A stretch of 64,000 nucleotides of DNA, taken from Paramecium pentaurelia (Eukaryota > Ciliophora > Oligohymenophorea > Peniculida > Parameciidae). Made by a program: the position numbers and the translations under genes. This document shows, piece by piece, positions 46,924 to 58,880 of this stretch; position 1 is the first letter of the stretch; each line of letters starts with the position of its first letter. The notes under the pieces were generated by a model. The model was not told the DNA's origin and ran no database searches. It worked only from the letters and a program-made list of their open reading frames with translations. Location: contig CAJJDO010000140.1 of NCBI GenBank assembly GCA_905183005.1, forward strand, positions 6,144 through 70,143. Direction: 5' to 3'.

Positions 46924-47993
46924 ATGTAAAATTTGAAATTCATTAATAATGAACTAGAATCCTAGCTTAAGGCTTCTCATCTTGAAACAAGATAATTGAA
47001 ATAAGAAATCATAAAAATTAATCAACTCAATGCTTAATTAAAAGAGTAATTGCATTAAAATAATATTTCATCTGAAATAGAGGATTAATATAAGTAATCA
47101 CTTATTGAAAATAAAATGCTTAAAAAAGAATTAGAATTTTAGTATGTTATTTATTAATAATCATTTAGTTAGTTATAAGAATAATCAAAAGTAGATTAGA
47201 TAGCATCAAAACCATCTTATGAATAATTAGAAAAAGAACTTAATGATTTACAAATGTTTTTTAAAAAATACTACAATCTTCAAGAAACGTATGAAATTAT
47301 AAATTAACAACTTTAGACTAATGAATAAGATACCAATATAATTACTCAAAGAATGTTGGTAAGCTATTAATTAAACATTTAAATCTCATTTCAATATTCA
47401 TCAAACAATTTAAAATATATAAGAAGAAGTATCTCTATTAGAATAGGATTATAAATAAATATTACATACAAATAAAGACAATGATTCAGAAATTCAATAC
47501 TTAGCAAAATGTAAATATGGAAATAAATAAATTAGAAAATATAATTGTAGAAAGAAGAGTTGAAATAGAAAAATGTAGAAAAGAAATCTAATTAAAATTA
47601 TAAGAAACAAAAAAAATGGAATAAGAGTTGGATGAATTATAAAAAGAATTTGATTATATATGTAAAATAGAACAGAGAAGATATAATTAATAAATAGAAA
47701 TTGAAAAATAATTAGTTTAAGTTAGATAAAAAACTACTTAACCAGTTATTGAATAAAAAGCATCAGTTTTACCTGTCTAAAGAAGTAGATAGCATTCTGA
47801 TTATTTCAGACCAAATTAAATATCTATTGATTCTTAATAATCAATTAAACCTTTAATATTTAGAGCACCTAAACATAGTGTAGTGTAATAAGAATCTGAA
47901 AAAACTAATCTAGAAAAAACTATAGATTAAACAAGATAAAAACTAAGTAGATAATTAAGTTTAGCATCTAATTTACGTGAATCCACAAAATGA
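46924..47993 (+). CDS. Coiled-coil protein, unknown
   Basis: 338 aa, two introns (47289-47316, 47511-47535). Almost wholly coiled coil from residue ~10 to ~260 (ELESQLKASHLETRQLKQ; EEVSLLEQDYKQILHTNK; VEIEKCRKEIQLKL), then a Ser/Pro/Arg-rich tail. No known family. Begins 32 bp after tRNA-Leu, so its promoter lies close to or within the tRNA gene. Confidence 0.7.
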
Positions 47994-48200
47994 TATCATT
48001 ATTTATAAATTGAAAACTCTCATTTTATTTCTTAAAGTGTTATAATTATAATTTAAATTAATTTATTATCAAAAAGTAATTGGATATAAATATGACAATT
48101 AGAATATAAACTATAAAGTAGATAGTTTGAAAAAGAATTAAAAAATTAAAGGGTTTATTTTTAAGTAATTGAGTTATCTCTGATATTCTCTATTGATTGA

Positions 48201-48529
48201 ATGAATGATATTATGATTCTTTGTGAGGAAATAAATTTCAATAAGCTTAAAAAGTAATGCCATTTCACATTTTGGAAAGTTAATTAATTTTAATTGCTTT
48301 TACAATTAATTTAAAAGAATATGGTTAAAATGTACATATCAAATCAAGTTAAAAACTTGGTATTAATATAATAGATCATTAATTAATAAAGATTGGTGTT
48401 ATTAATAAAGATTATAATTTATAAAAATAGTATATTCTAAGAATAAAAAATGTAGAAATCTTAATAAATGAAGATTAAATAGGTGAAAGAATATTAAAGT
48501 GTCTAATAGTATTAAATAGTCAAAATTGA
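48201..48529 (+). CDS. Small unknown protein, structure uncertain
   Basis: 100 aa if a 26-bp intron (GTAATG...AAAG, 48256-48281 approx.) is removed; composition then looks coding: LILIAFTINLKEYGQN, KIGVINKDYNLQKQYILRIK, ILINEDQIGERILKCLIVL. It might fold as a small beta-rich domain. The upstream part 48000-48200 could contain an earlier exon. No family recognised. Confidence 0.45.
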
Positions 48530-48692
48530 GATCCGATTAAAAGAATGAAAAATAAAGAAACTTAGTGTAAAGAGATTAAAAAATCTAAGAATGAAAAGTC
48601 TATAAGGTAGGTGAAATTGAAATCAAATATTCAATTCATCGATAAAATTGACAAGTTAATAATGAAAAAAATAATATTGTTAACATATAGTT

Positions 48693-49236
48693 TCATTACT
48701 TCTTCTTATTCGAACCAATCAATTTTTATGCTTTCAACACTAATTATTTATGATAGTCTATAAGAGCACTAGTAGATAATTTAGATATTGGAGTATTCTT
48801 GGTTCTTTTCTTTTCGCAGTCTCCATTAAACGAATACAGTAAATAACGACTATTTGTTGACAGTATACGTGTAGGAGATTTTGGAGATGTGTCTACTTTT
48901 GGAATATGACTTTATCGTCTTGATATGTAGGGATTATGTAAAGGTTTTTAAAACCTTGTAGGCTTATTACCTAAATGTGGTTATGATAAGACTCTTGTTC
49001 TATTTTATTAGAAACTATTGGAGATTGGATGTTTTTGATCTAGGAATTAAGTTAAATAAGTCTTGATTTGATTTGATTGTTACCTCCATATTTTTAGGGT
49101 TTTGCATGCTCATTATAATCAGTTATTATAGTCGACTGCGTTCATCTTAGTAGTATGATTTGTTAGTGCTGCTTGTGTTTGCTTAAGTTGATTACTTTGT
49201 CTCACGATCTGTCCTCATTTTGGCAGATTTAATCAT
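48693..49236 (-). CDS. Small basic Ser/Thr-rich protein, unknown
   Basis: 171 aa if a 28-bp intron beginning GTCGAC (49109-49136) is removed. Begins MIKSAKMRTDRETKQSTQ; the C-terminal half is basic and rich in Ser, Pro and Thr (HIPKVDTSPKSPTRILST, CEKKRTKNTPISKLST), suggesting a phosphorylated, disordered protein. The opposite strand also has a long TGA-free frame here, but its composition is less natural. Intron start is non-standard, so the model is provisional. Confidence 0.45.
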
Positions 49237-49540
49237 TACATAGTGCTCTTTGGTTGTAATTAACATATAATATATTGCATATTTAAATTTATTCATTAGA
49301 TGTTTGAAACAGTACCATTTTATATTTTATTCTGTATTTTTGAAATATAAGTACATCAGTTATATTTTGTACAAAAAGATCAATGCATATATATATTTTA
49401 TCTATTTTGAAATTGATTCTAATTTAACAAATATGTAATTAAATAAAACTAATTTTACTGATGAAAGAATAGAAAATGTTTACAATCATTTTAAAACTAT
49501 AGAAATAAAATATACTTTCAAATATTTATTACTAAATTCA
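49237..49540. other. Intergenic, 304 bp
   Basis: AT-rich spacer between two minus-strand genes. Nothing recognised. Confidence 0.5.
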
Positions 49541-50119
49541 TCAAGACCAAATTAATTGAGTAAAACATGTATAAGGATTAGTTTTAATTGTTGGTAAACT
49601 CCCTCTTTCAATTTAATATTTTTGTATTATTGGATTACCCTTTAAATTTAGTTAAATATTTTTAGCTCCTTTTTTATTAAGAATATCAATTATTTACTCA
49701 AATTCATTTAAATCACACAAACCAAGTTGATTATTAGATAAATTTAGAGTTTATAAGTATTATACATTTATTGATTATAGCAAATGATTCAAAACTTTAT
49801 CAGATAATTAAGAATTCGTAATTGTAATATCAATTAAAGGAACATCTTTTAAATCATCCTCTGCATTATATTCTTCAATAACACTATTATCAATATGAAT
49901 TGCTTCAAATTCACCTAATGAAAAGTAAATATCATCAAAGTTATTAAAAATTCCTTTCTTATGAAAATAATCAGATTGCTCTTACTCATTCATTTCAAAA
50001 TAGTCATCTTCTATCAATGCTGTCTATATGTCACCTATTCTTATACCTATTCCTATTAATTGTTAAATATCTCCAAATTCAGGATGTTGGCTATTTTCAA
50101 TTATAATTTTTTTTTCCAT
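49541..50119 (-). CDS. Short leucine-rich-repeat protein
   Basis: 192 aa, no intron. The C-terminal half holds LRR-like units: VPLIDITITNSQLSDKVLNH, VQYLQTLNLSNNQLGL, AKNIQLNLKGNPIIQKYQ. The N-terminal half is acidic (IEEYNAEDDLKD) with no known motif. LRRs bind proteins; similar small LRR proteins are common in ciliates. Exact partner unknown. Confidence 0.7.
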
Positions 50120-50446
50120 TTATAATTATATTTAATAAAATATGTTATAAGAATTGTTTAAAGATAAAAAATACATTAATATTAATTAAATTATATAAAA
50201 AATATAAAAATAAACTTAATTCATAATATATTTTATTAGAATTAACTACGATGTAGTTATTATTATTTATACAAAAAAAGATAATTTATTTAAAACCTAA
50301 TTAATTATTCTTGTATTAAAACTTAATATTAGTTTTAAAATCATTTTGATTTTATTTAATTCTTATATTCCATTCCTAATCTAAAGTTTACAGTTATATA
50401 TATGTATTTCTAAATAAATATTTATAATGATAAAAAATGGAAGCTA
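50120..50446. other. Intergenic, ~330 bp
   Basis: Extremely AT-rich. No feature seen. Confidence 0.5.
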
Positions 50447-50833
50447 TCATTTACCATTTTGATAAAAGACAAATTAATACAAAATAAATAAAAAATATTA
50501 TTCTCTTATTCTTTTCATTTCTTCTTATATATATATATTATTCAGTGTTTCTATTTTAATATCATTAGTCTTTTAAAGATTTTATTAACTATAAGCTTTC
50601 ATATTTTATATATTTTTATTTTCTTCATATTTATAGCCTTTTTCAAATGATCTTAAAAATTAATGATATTTTTATTTATATAAAGCTGGTTAGATAAATT
50701 TATTAGTATTTCTCTTAAACCTTTATTATTCATCTAATTTTAATTATTACACTAAAGTAAGAACCAAAATAAATGAATATAACATATACATAATTAAAGT
50801 ACACAATAGTATTATTAAGAAAATATAATTCAT
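50447..50833 (-). CDS. Small single-pass membrane protein, unknown
   Basis: 128 aa, no intron. Begins MNYIFLIILLCTLIMYMLY, continuing hydrophobic for about 28 residues, then a hydrophilic basic helix (DEQQRFKRNTNKFIQ, EKGYKYEENKNIQNMK). A signal-anchor topology is likely. No family recognised; reality of the gene is plausible but not certain. Confidence 0.45.
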
Positions 50834-50868
50834 TATCTTTTAATATACTAAGTAAATTAATATGAAAG

Positions 50869-51321
50869 ATGGTTCAATTTAGTTTTAATAAGTAAGATTT
50901 AGGATATAGACAAAAAATGTAATGCCAATTAAAATAATATTTATAATTGCCAAATAATATATAATAAGGCTAATTTATATTTAAAAGTTCAAAACATTTA
51001 GAATCACATAATTTAATAGGTAATTTATTTAGACCAAATATTAAATTCAGAGATCACAATAATGGCTAATTAATCTAATTAAAATGTTTAAATTTTGATG
51101 AAAAAGATCTAAACGATTATAAATAACAGTCATAATTTTTTCTAAAAACAAGACATTTAGAAGAGCAATATTCTCATTAAATTAGAATAAATACTCAAAA
51201 TAAAACATTTAGGATTTAATTTTCTACTCCTATAAGTAAAATTTTTTTATTTTATAACAATAAAAAAAAATCAAATATAGGTTTATTTGGGATGGTAAAC
51301 ATCTAAAAATTCATAAAATGA
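50869..51321 (+). CDS. Weak ORF, Gln/Lys/Asn-rich
   Basis: 150 codons without TGA, beginning MVQFSFNKQDLGYRQKM. Composition is compatible with a ciliate protein (KFRDHNNGQLIQLKCLNFDE) but also with chance in AT-rich DNA. Its start is divergent, 35 bp from the membrane-protein gene on the other strand. Confidence 0.3.
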
Positions 51322-51813
51322 AGTTTGATTTATTTTTGTAAAAAATAGAATGTATTCTTTATTCTGTTTATTAATTTTCTGTGTAGCTTTTGTAAAATAA
51401 CCATAAAATGTCATTTTTGTTACCTAAGATAAAATTTTCCATAAATGAAATTATATTTTATATACAAGAATATTATGTAATATTATTAGCCAAAAACGAT
51501 ATAGAATATTCTTAAAGGAATAAAATCAAATATTGTATTTTAGATTGATTGATATTCATGAATTAAGAACTAAAATTTATAATAACTGATGTATAATAAG
51601 GAGAAAATTAAAGAGTTGATTACATTCGAAAAATAATGGTTAAAATTATTTAAAGTATTGAATTCAATAAATTTAGTTAAAAATGAATAAAATGTGCAGA
51701 AAAACCTAACTAGTTATTCATAATGATACAATAAATAATTATGTTAGTATAATTGAGTATATTAGAGTGTTTTTAAATCTTTTTTTCACAATAATAATAA
51801 ATAATAAATATAT
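51322..51813. other. Intergenic, ~490 bp, nothing recognised
   Basis: AT-rich with short repeats of ATA/AAT. No supported gene. Confidence 0.5.
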
Positions 51814-52122
51814 ATGGGATAAAGCTGTTGCAATAAGTAAACAATCGAATAAAGTAATGAACAAATGACTGAGTGGTGCTAAAATATTGAAGGAGTCAAA
51901 TTTTGCGAAAACCTTGATGATATATTTAACTCACATGATTGTAATTCTAATCAAGCAAGAGTGCTAAGCTCTTAAATAATATTTACATTTTAATAGTAAC
52001 TGCCTCCTACATTATCGTAAGAAAGTATAAATTACGATAAAATGAACAGTTTATAAAAAGAAAGCTTAGATGAAGAAAGCCCTTCATTTAAGGCATAACA
52101 ACTTAGATTCTTAAGAAAATGA
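51814..52122 (+). CDS. Small putatively myristoylated/palmitoylated protein
   Basis: 102 aa, no intron. Begins MGQSCCNKQT: Gly-2 followed by Ser-5 position Cys-Cys gives a typical dual N-myristoylation and palmitoylation signal, so membrane attachment is likely. The rest is polar with several Cys and a Ser/Glu-rich end (KESLDEESPSFK). No domain recognised. Interesting because a DHHC enzyme that could act on it is encoded in the same window, though that is coincidence-level evidence. Confidence 0.55.
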
Positions 52123-52549
52123 TGAATTAGTATGATTTTTAATTAGTTATATTTTGTTCTTTAAAGAATATTGAATTCATTTAAGGATTAAATAAGATTT
52201 CGTCATATTAAGTATATAATTGATTCTGATAAATAAATATTATTAGTATTAATAACATTTGAAAACAGAAAAATATATACAAAATTAATGTTAAAAAGAT
52301 TAATACTGTTATAAAATTTCTCTTCATTAAAGATATATTATATATAATGAGGTTTGAGAAGAAGCATAACAAAAATAAACTTAATCTCATTCTTACAGAA
52401 AATAGATTATGTTTTAGTAATGTGAAACTATAAATGTTTTAGATATATAATTATATCCATTTAATATTTCTATTATTTCTCAACATAGAATAAAGATATA
52501 GAAGTTATATGAGAAATTATAATAAATCTTGTATTATTATTATTATATT
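52123..52549. other. Intergenic, ~430 bp, with a hydrophobic minus frame
   Basis: A minus frame from 52390 begins MRLSLFLLCFFSNLII and stays open under ciliate rules into the plus-strand gene above. It may be a small membrane protein or chance; I could not decide. Confidence 0.35.
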
Positions 52550-54170
52550 TCATTTATGAAATAGATATTTTTTATAAATCATAACAACATCACTATTTAA
52601 CATCTCTTGATTAGTTCCTGATTCTACAAACACTTTCACTTTCCCACTCTTCCCAAATGCACTATCAATTTTACCTTAAATATTTCCTTATTTGATAACA
52701 ATCAATTTTCCAATATAATTAGCAATATTTGTTTCTTTCTTAAATAAATCCTTAATAAGTAAAGTGTAATTATCTATAACCTTTTCCACCTTTCCATTTT
52801 TAGTCTTCTTTCTGAAAATTCTTAAATAATTCTATTGAAATATTTATTAACCTGTATAAGAGTGTAGAATATTTCCATAAAATGCAATTCTACATATATT
52901 AGCTTCTAAATCAGTATCCAATTTAGAAGCAATAACTAAAGAATTCATAGAAGCAATTAATGGTTTCTCCAATTATAACACACCATACAAATTGTACTTT
53001 TCTTGAAATTTTACATAATCTATAAAAATATTCATAATCAATATATACCTTCATAATCTTCTAAATATTCTCCTTCGCTATTAATTTCTAATTATAAATT
53101 CTTTGGTCTTATTATTAATTTCAATTATCCCATTACAGTCAAATGACCAGAAGTGATATGAAATTTATTTTAAGACTTCAATTATCCTTTATAATAACTA
53201 ATCTTCTTAAAATCAATAACTATATTTTCTAATAATGATACTATCCCTGGTTAACATACAATTCCTCTTTCAATTTCTTTGGCATCTAAATTAGTAAATA
53301 AAGCAGCTATTCTATCTCCAGGTTCTCCCATCTAAACTGGTTTTTTAAACATTTATAAACTTTTGATTTTTTTATTCAAATTTAACATAGGAAAAAAGAC
53401 TTCATCATTTGGTTTCATAGATCCTTAAATTATAGTACCAGTTGTGACTGTTCCTTATCCTTTTATTTAAAAACAATGATCAATCATAAACAAAAGACCC
53501 TTATTTAATTATGCTTATCTATTAGGAATAGTAATATTTTAAAGTAGAATTCTTAATAGATCTTCAATTCCAAGTGCTTAGATAGCTGAAACTGGAACTA
53601 ATGGAACTTAATTTCCAAACTTTGTTTTAGATAGAACATTAGCAATTATTTTTTTTTGTTTATTTATTACTTCATCTGTTGCTAAGTCTATTTTGTTCAA
53701 GACCACAATTAATTTATCAGCCAAAATCTCACCTATTACTAAACATTCAGCTGTTTATGTTTAAATGCCTTTAGTCACATCAATTACTAAAAACATCATA
53801 TCAATTATTTATGCTCCTCCTATAATGGTCTTGATTAATGATGCATGTCCAGGACAATCGACTAATGTAAATTGAAAATATCTTAAATGATTTATTGTGG
53901 ATACTTTCCCTCTTCATTTGGATTACGAGTGTAAAATGCACTAAATCCAAGATCTAAAGTAATCCCCCTCTCCTAACTCTAAGGGTTCTTATCTAATGAG
54001 GCTGTAGATGTTATCTAATATATTGATAAATTAATTACTTTAGACAATGTCTTAACCAAAGATGTTTTACCAGAATCAATATGTCCTAAGACACCAATAT
54101 TAATGTTAATGGTATTTTATTTATTGACTTGTTCTATCTCTTGTTATGAAATGAATAAACTTTATTCCAT
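52550..54170 (-). CDS. EEFSEC: Selenocysteine-specific elongation factor (eEFSec/SelB)
   Basis: 514 aa, three introns (54015-54038, 53882-53904, 53020-53048). G1 GHIDSGKTS, the switch region NPQSQERGITLDLGFSAF, G3 VDCPGHASLIKTIIGGA, and G4 VLNKIDLA. The switch block and the adjoining IDVTKGIQTQTAECLVIG are diagnostic of eukaryotic SelB rather than EF-Tu. Domains II-III follow; near the end LFKKETNIANYIG and IDSAFGKSGKVKVFVESG match the eEFSec-specific C-terminal domain IV, which recognises the SBP2/SECIS complex. It delivers Sec-tRNA to UGA codons. Starts 20 bp after the TMEM63 gene ends. Confidence 0.94.
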
Positions 54171-54190
54171 TTATTAAGTATATAAATAAA

Positions 54191-56479
54191 TCATTAATGA
54201 TCCTCATGCATAATTTAATATTCCACCTTCCTCTCTTATGTAATACCTTACAACTATAAAGAATACTCAGCAATTGCTTTTTATTTTGTTACAGGATTCT
54301 CCCTATCATAATCAGTATCAAATTCTATCTATGCTTTTTTATATGACACAGGCTAAATTCAAATATATTTATTACTTCTTCAAAGTTCTTAATTGGAAAC
54401 ATACTATCAACAAATCGATGTATTGGTAAGATTTAAAAACTTAATCCAATAATCACACCGAGTGTGGAATAAATATCAAAGTTTTAGTTAAGAAACAATG
54501 AAACTGCTGTATTACCCAAAGGATTAAATAAAACAACAAATTCAAGCATATTAATCATCTACCATGATAATTCTTAGGATATACTTTCCTTAACTGTTCT
54601 TCTTCTCAAAATGTTATACTTATCAACAAGGTAAAATAAACTTAAACCAATTAAGGAACTGAATACACCTAATGGAATAGCAGTACCAAAAAAGAAAGTA
54701 AACCACATAGTTTTAATTATATCTGCATATCTCATTGCTAATTGATAATCAACTTCTTCCATAATTTCATTTGCTTCTTTTTATGTAAGTAAACAATCAT
54801 TAACTTTTTAAGCTTAATGATCTCTTTGCAATTTTCTTATTAAAGTCCAAGGATCAATTAACCAAATTAATGGTGCAATGGCAGCATTCAGAATAAAAAT
54901 CAGAGTTTCATTATACATGAATCCACCAAAACCATATATATTACTAAATATCAAGATATCAATAACATAACTAACAATTGCAGCATTAACAAATAAGGAA
55001 ATAGTTAATTTATTAGCATATGAGATTTGAAATTTTGTATTGGTTGATATTCTTTCTATTTTTGTTATCCATTTCATTAGAGGTTCAATGAATAATTTAT
55101 TAATTAGTACTATAGTTGATGCAATAGCAAATGAAATCATTTAAACATTCTTTAATTTTTCTTTGTCATCAACTCCAATCTTTCTTTTTTCAAGTTCTTC
55201 ATTGTAAACTAATCTAATACATCGAATTGATAAATAATAAATAATAAAGAATGTAATTCCTTAGGCAATAATGGTAATAAAGAATCCTTTGATTCTAGCA
55301 ACTATTTTATCCTAAGTTAAAGTGGCTAGATTTTCCCATAAAATATCATTAGGTTCAGGTGCTTACTCAATAAATAGTTTTTAAGCTTACCATTACAATT
55401 CCATTTCATCTAAACCTGGAGTTTTACCAGAATATAAAAATGTCTTAACTTTATCTAATAATGTATGTGTATTTTAACTAAGAACTAAATCTTTCATTTT
55501 CTCACTTTCAAAAGAAACAAAAGCTATTCCACTAAATTATCTATTAGTCCAAAAATATTCTTCTTATAAATCCTTTATTCTCTTTTGTGAAATTTCAATT
55601 TCAACTTCACTATCTCTGACATCTTAACAATCATATTTCATATTTGATGTTTATAATGCTATCTTTTTCTTCTACAATGTTTTTTAAATTTTTGCCTCTT
55701 CTGCTAAAATCTCTGTGATATCATAAACTAAAACAACTTTCGTTACTGTTATTTAAAAGTTATTATCTGATACTGCATAATTTTAAAATAAATTTGTCAA
55801 TTCCCATCGATAATTAACATTCAAAGTTTTTGGAATATTTGTCACTATAATTGTATAATCACTTGGTGTTAATTATGATTCATCTATTTGATTATCTAAT
55901 TTTTTTTGATGTCTTCTAAATATTTATAATAGAATGATCATTATAATTAGCATAATGAGATTGGCCTTTTAGATGAATACCACAACTTCTGAATTGCTAA
56001 ATTAATATGTATACAATCACTTTAGTTTATTGGCTATAGACAATTTAAGGAACATAGATTCTTGACAATTAGGTTCCATTTACTATGATATTGGATTCAA
56101 GGTTTTTTATCTAAATAACTATTAGATTTACTGACAAAATTCACCATGATAATTACTCAAGATATTGAAAAGGGCTACAAGACTTTGCAAACATAATAAC
56201 AGGATGCAAAATTTCAAAAAATTATAAAATAATGGAAATCCTGCACCTAAAAACTTTAATGATTTGATATCATCACAATATGGTATTTCCTTTCTTTCTA
56301 TTTCAAAACCACAACAAGGACATGTTTCAGCTGAATAAAAAATCATAAATACGTTTTTTAGGTTCTTCATCATCATCATCATCAAGACGAGCCTTAGTAT
56401 CAGGAGCAGTTCGTCTAGCCAATGCATGTTTTCTGGCTACATTCCAATCACAAGGCATCTACAATGGGTTATAATCCAT
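54191..56479 (-). CDS. TMEM63/OSCA (CSC1, DUF221) channel-like protein
   Basis: 739 aa, three introns (56331-56352, 55997-56020, 54353-54375). An early CxxC pair (CPCCGFE) precedes TM1. The cytosolic domain between TM segments has the RNA-recognition-like fold typical of the family (DYTIIVTNIPKTLNVN; FSGIAFVSFESEKMK). Then VRLWENLATLTQDKIVARIKGFF opens the 7-TM region, with many hydrophobic helices and a Pro/Gly-rich FNPLGNTAV. The family comprises mechanosensitive/hyperosmolality-activated cation channels. Divergent with AK7, starts 75 bp apart. Intron 2 begins GTGATT and contains an in-frame TGA. Confidence 0.87.
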
Positions 56480-56554
56480 TATATATATATCTTAATTAAT
56501 TTTATGTAAAAATGTTTATTATATACTCTTTTTAACTAATTATTAATATAATTT

Positions 56555-58858
56555 ATGGAAACCGACGAAGTACCAAAACCAAAGAAAGCACCCTACAAAT
56601 CAAAAAGATACTTCCTAAGTTCATTGAATACTTACTTTGGTTATCAATTAGTACAACTATGTACTCATTTAGATTTAATAACTTCGCAATGACAATGAGC
56701 ATCCTGAAGATCCAAATCTTATTGTAGGCACCACAATCTTATAAAACAAATATCCATTACATCCAGCAGTTAGAAAAGTGATTGATGTATCATTATCATT
56801 CAATATCAAAATAGCCATCTAAAATGTCATTCTTAGAAAAAGTCATCTTAGATAGTGATGTAATAGTTTATGACATTAATACATGTGATCATAGTGAATG
56901 TGAATATGCCATTAAAACATTAAAACTGGGTTCTTATGATTAAGAAAAAATTTTGATTCTTGTTTCATCTGTAATGGCATGGTCTGCAACAGATCCAAAA
57001 GAAAAGAAAGCTGGAGAAGAAGATGAAGATGGTGGTTATCCTCCAGAATCAGGAGAAGAAGAAGGCAAACCATAAGAGGATGCTGAAGATGCTCCTCCTA
57101 AAAAAGAATATACACGTTTTAATGAAACTGATTATCCTAAGAGAAAGGCTTTACCTTAATATGAGAGTTTATGCTCTCTAGAAAGTTTATGCTTAAGTAT
57201 TAATAGACCTAATTTAAAAACATTTATTCTTTGTGCAGGTATATTGTATGGAATGGGAGAAGATCACTTTTATACTAAATTTAAAGGGGCTTGGTTATAA
57301 AATACAATTACATTTTATAATAGAAATAAAGTACCATGCATTCATGTCAAAGATTTAGCTTTATTTGTATAAAAGTTGGTTGAAAAACCAGTTAATTAAA
57401 AATATATCTTTGCTATTGATCACAATCAAAATCCCTCTCATAAAGCTATTATTGATTCTATATCAAAAGGTGTTGGAAATTAAAAAATATAGTAATCTGA
57501 TGTGGCTATTCCAGAATTTTAAATTGATCTTCGTATGAAACCAACTAAAGTATTTGATGCTTTTCTTGAAGAATAAGGAGATCAAGGGGATGAAGAATAA
57601 GCAGTTGATAAATTTACATTTAATTGGTGGTGTAAAGAAGGTATAAGAGCTAATATAGCAAAGATAAGATAAGAATTTGTTGATTATCATAACTTAAAAC
57701 CAATTCGTATTGCAATTACAGGTCCACCTGGAATTGGGAAAAGTACTATTGCAAATTAAATATCTACATATTTTAGTATTCCTCATATTACCATCAAAGA
57801 ATTGATATAGGAATATTTAAATTAAACTAGTGAAGAAGTTGAATCATTAAAGGCAAATTTAGAAGAGAATAGAAATTAATTAGTTGAAGAAGCAAAAGCA
57901 CAATATGATATTTAAAGAGAGAAAAGAAAATAATTAAAACAACCTTACATTCCATTTGATGATAGTAAAATTGAAGCAAGATTAACAGATGAATAATTGA
58001 TTACTATATATAAATGGAGATTGATGTAGAATGATTGTTAGAATAGAGGTTTTATTTTGGATAATTATCCAAAGACATATGCATAGGCAAAATAACTATT
58101 CTATAATATTGAAGGAGAAGGAGAAGAATAAAAAGTAACTCTTAATAAATTAATATTACCTGAACATTTTATTGTACTTAGTGGTAGTGATGAATAAATA
58201 ATTGACAGGATTAAATTCTCAAAAACTCATAAATATGATGAAGAAGTACTTCTTAAAAGATTAAAGAATTATAAAATACTTAATACAAAAAAGGGATATA
58301 CAATTTTGATTGATTTTTATAAGGAATTAAAAGTGGATATATGTGAGATTTCAGTATTCAATAAATAAACTAATATTTAAGATACATGTAGAAGTTTTAT
58401 TGAAAGGGTATTTTTTAATTTCTTATTTTAGAATGGAAAGTATAAGAATTATAAACATATTGAATAGGATTTAGAAGAGAATAGGTTGAAAGAGAAGAAA
58501 GAATAATTATTGAAGTAATAAGAACAACATTAAAAATTGAAAGAGTTAAGAGATAAGAAAGAAGATGAATTGTGGAAGATTTAAGAGGAAGAATATAGGA
58601 TCAAATAGGAACATAGTGTTAATTATGAGAAAGAATTACTTGAATCAAGATCTCTTCCATTAAGGTATAAGATATATGATTTAATAAAATAGATAATATT
58701 TGAATGATAATGTAGTACCATTTATTACAGAAGGTTTAGTAGAGATTGTAAAATAGAATCCAGAAAATGTGATAGACTTCTTGTCTGAATTCTTGTTTAA
58801 GAGATCATTACAAGTTAGATTCCCAGATCCCAAATTGTATTTTGAGAATTCTGAGTGA
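56555..58858 (+). CDS. AK7: Adenylate kinase 7 (ciliary AK, with Dpy-30 motif)
   Basis: 733 aa, four introns (56651-56672, 56787-56814, 58408-58431, 58665-58692). N-terminal region resembles an NAD-epimerase-like fold (RYFLSSLNTYFGYQL; KTFILCAGILYGMGED; CIHVKDLALFV). The adenylate kinase domain starts at RIAITGPPGIGKSTIANQ and includes NRGFILDNYPKTYAQA. A Lys/Glu-rich helix and a Dpy-30 motif close the protein (LPLRQYLNDNVVPFITEGL, ENVIDFLSEFL). This three-part order is that of AK7, needed for motile cilia. Convergent with the Cdc25-like gene, 22 bp apart. Confidence 0.93.
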
Positions 58859-58880
58859 TTTGACATCTAATAACAAGAAA

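Noticed and set aside
52800..52860. Fourth eEFSec intron (20 bp, starting GTTAAT)
   Set aside because: Removing it breaks the frame to the conserved C-terminal domain; the unspliced sequence stays in frame and gives a total length divisible by three.
54574..55140. Two short separate membrane proteins
   Set aside because: They are pieces of the TMEM63/OSCA gene broken only because TAA/TAG were read as stops.
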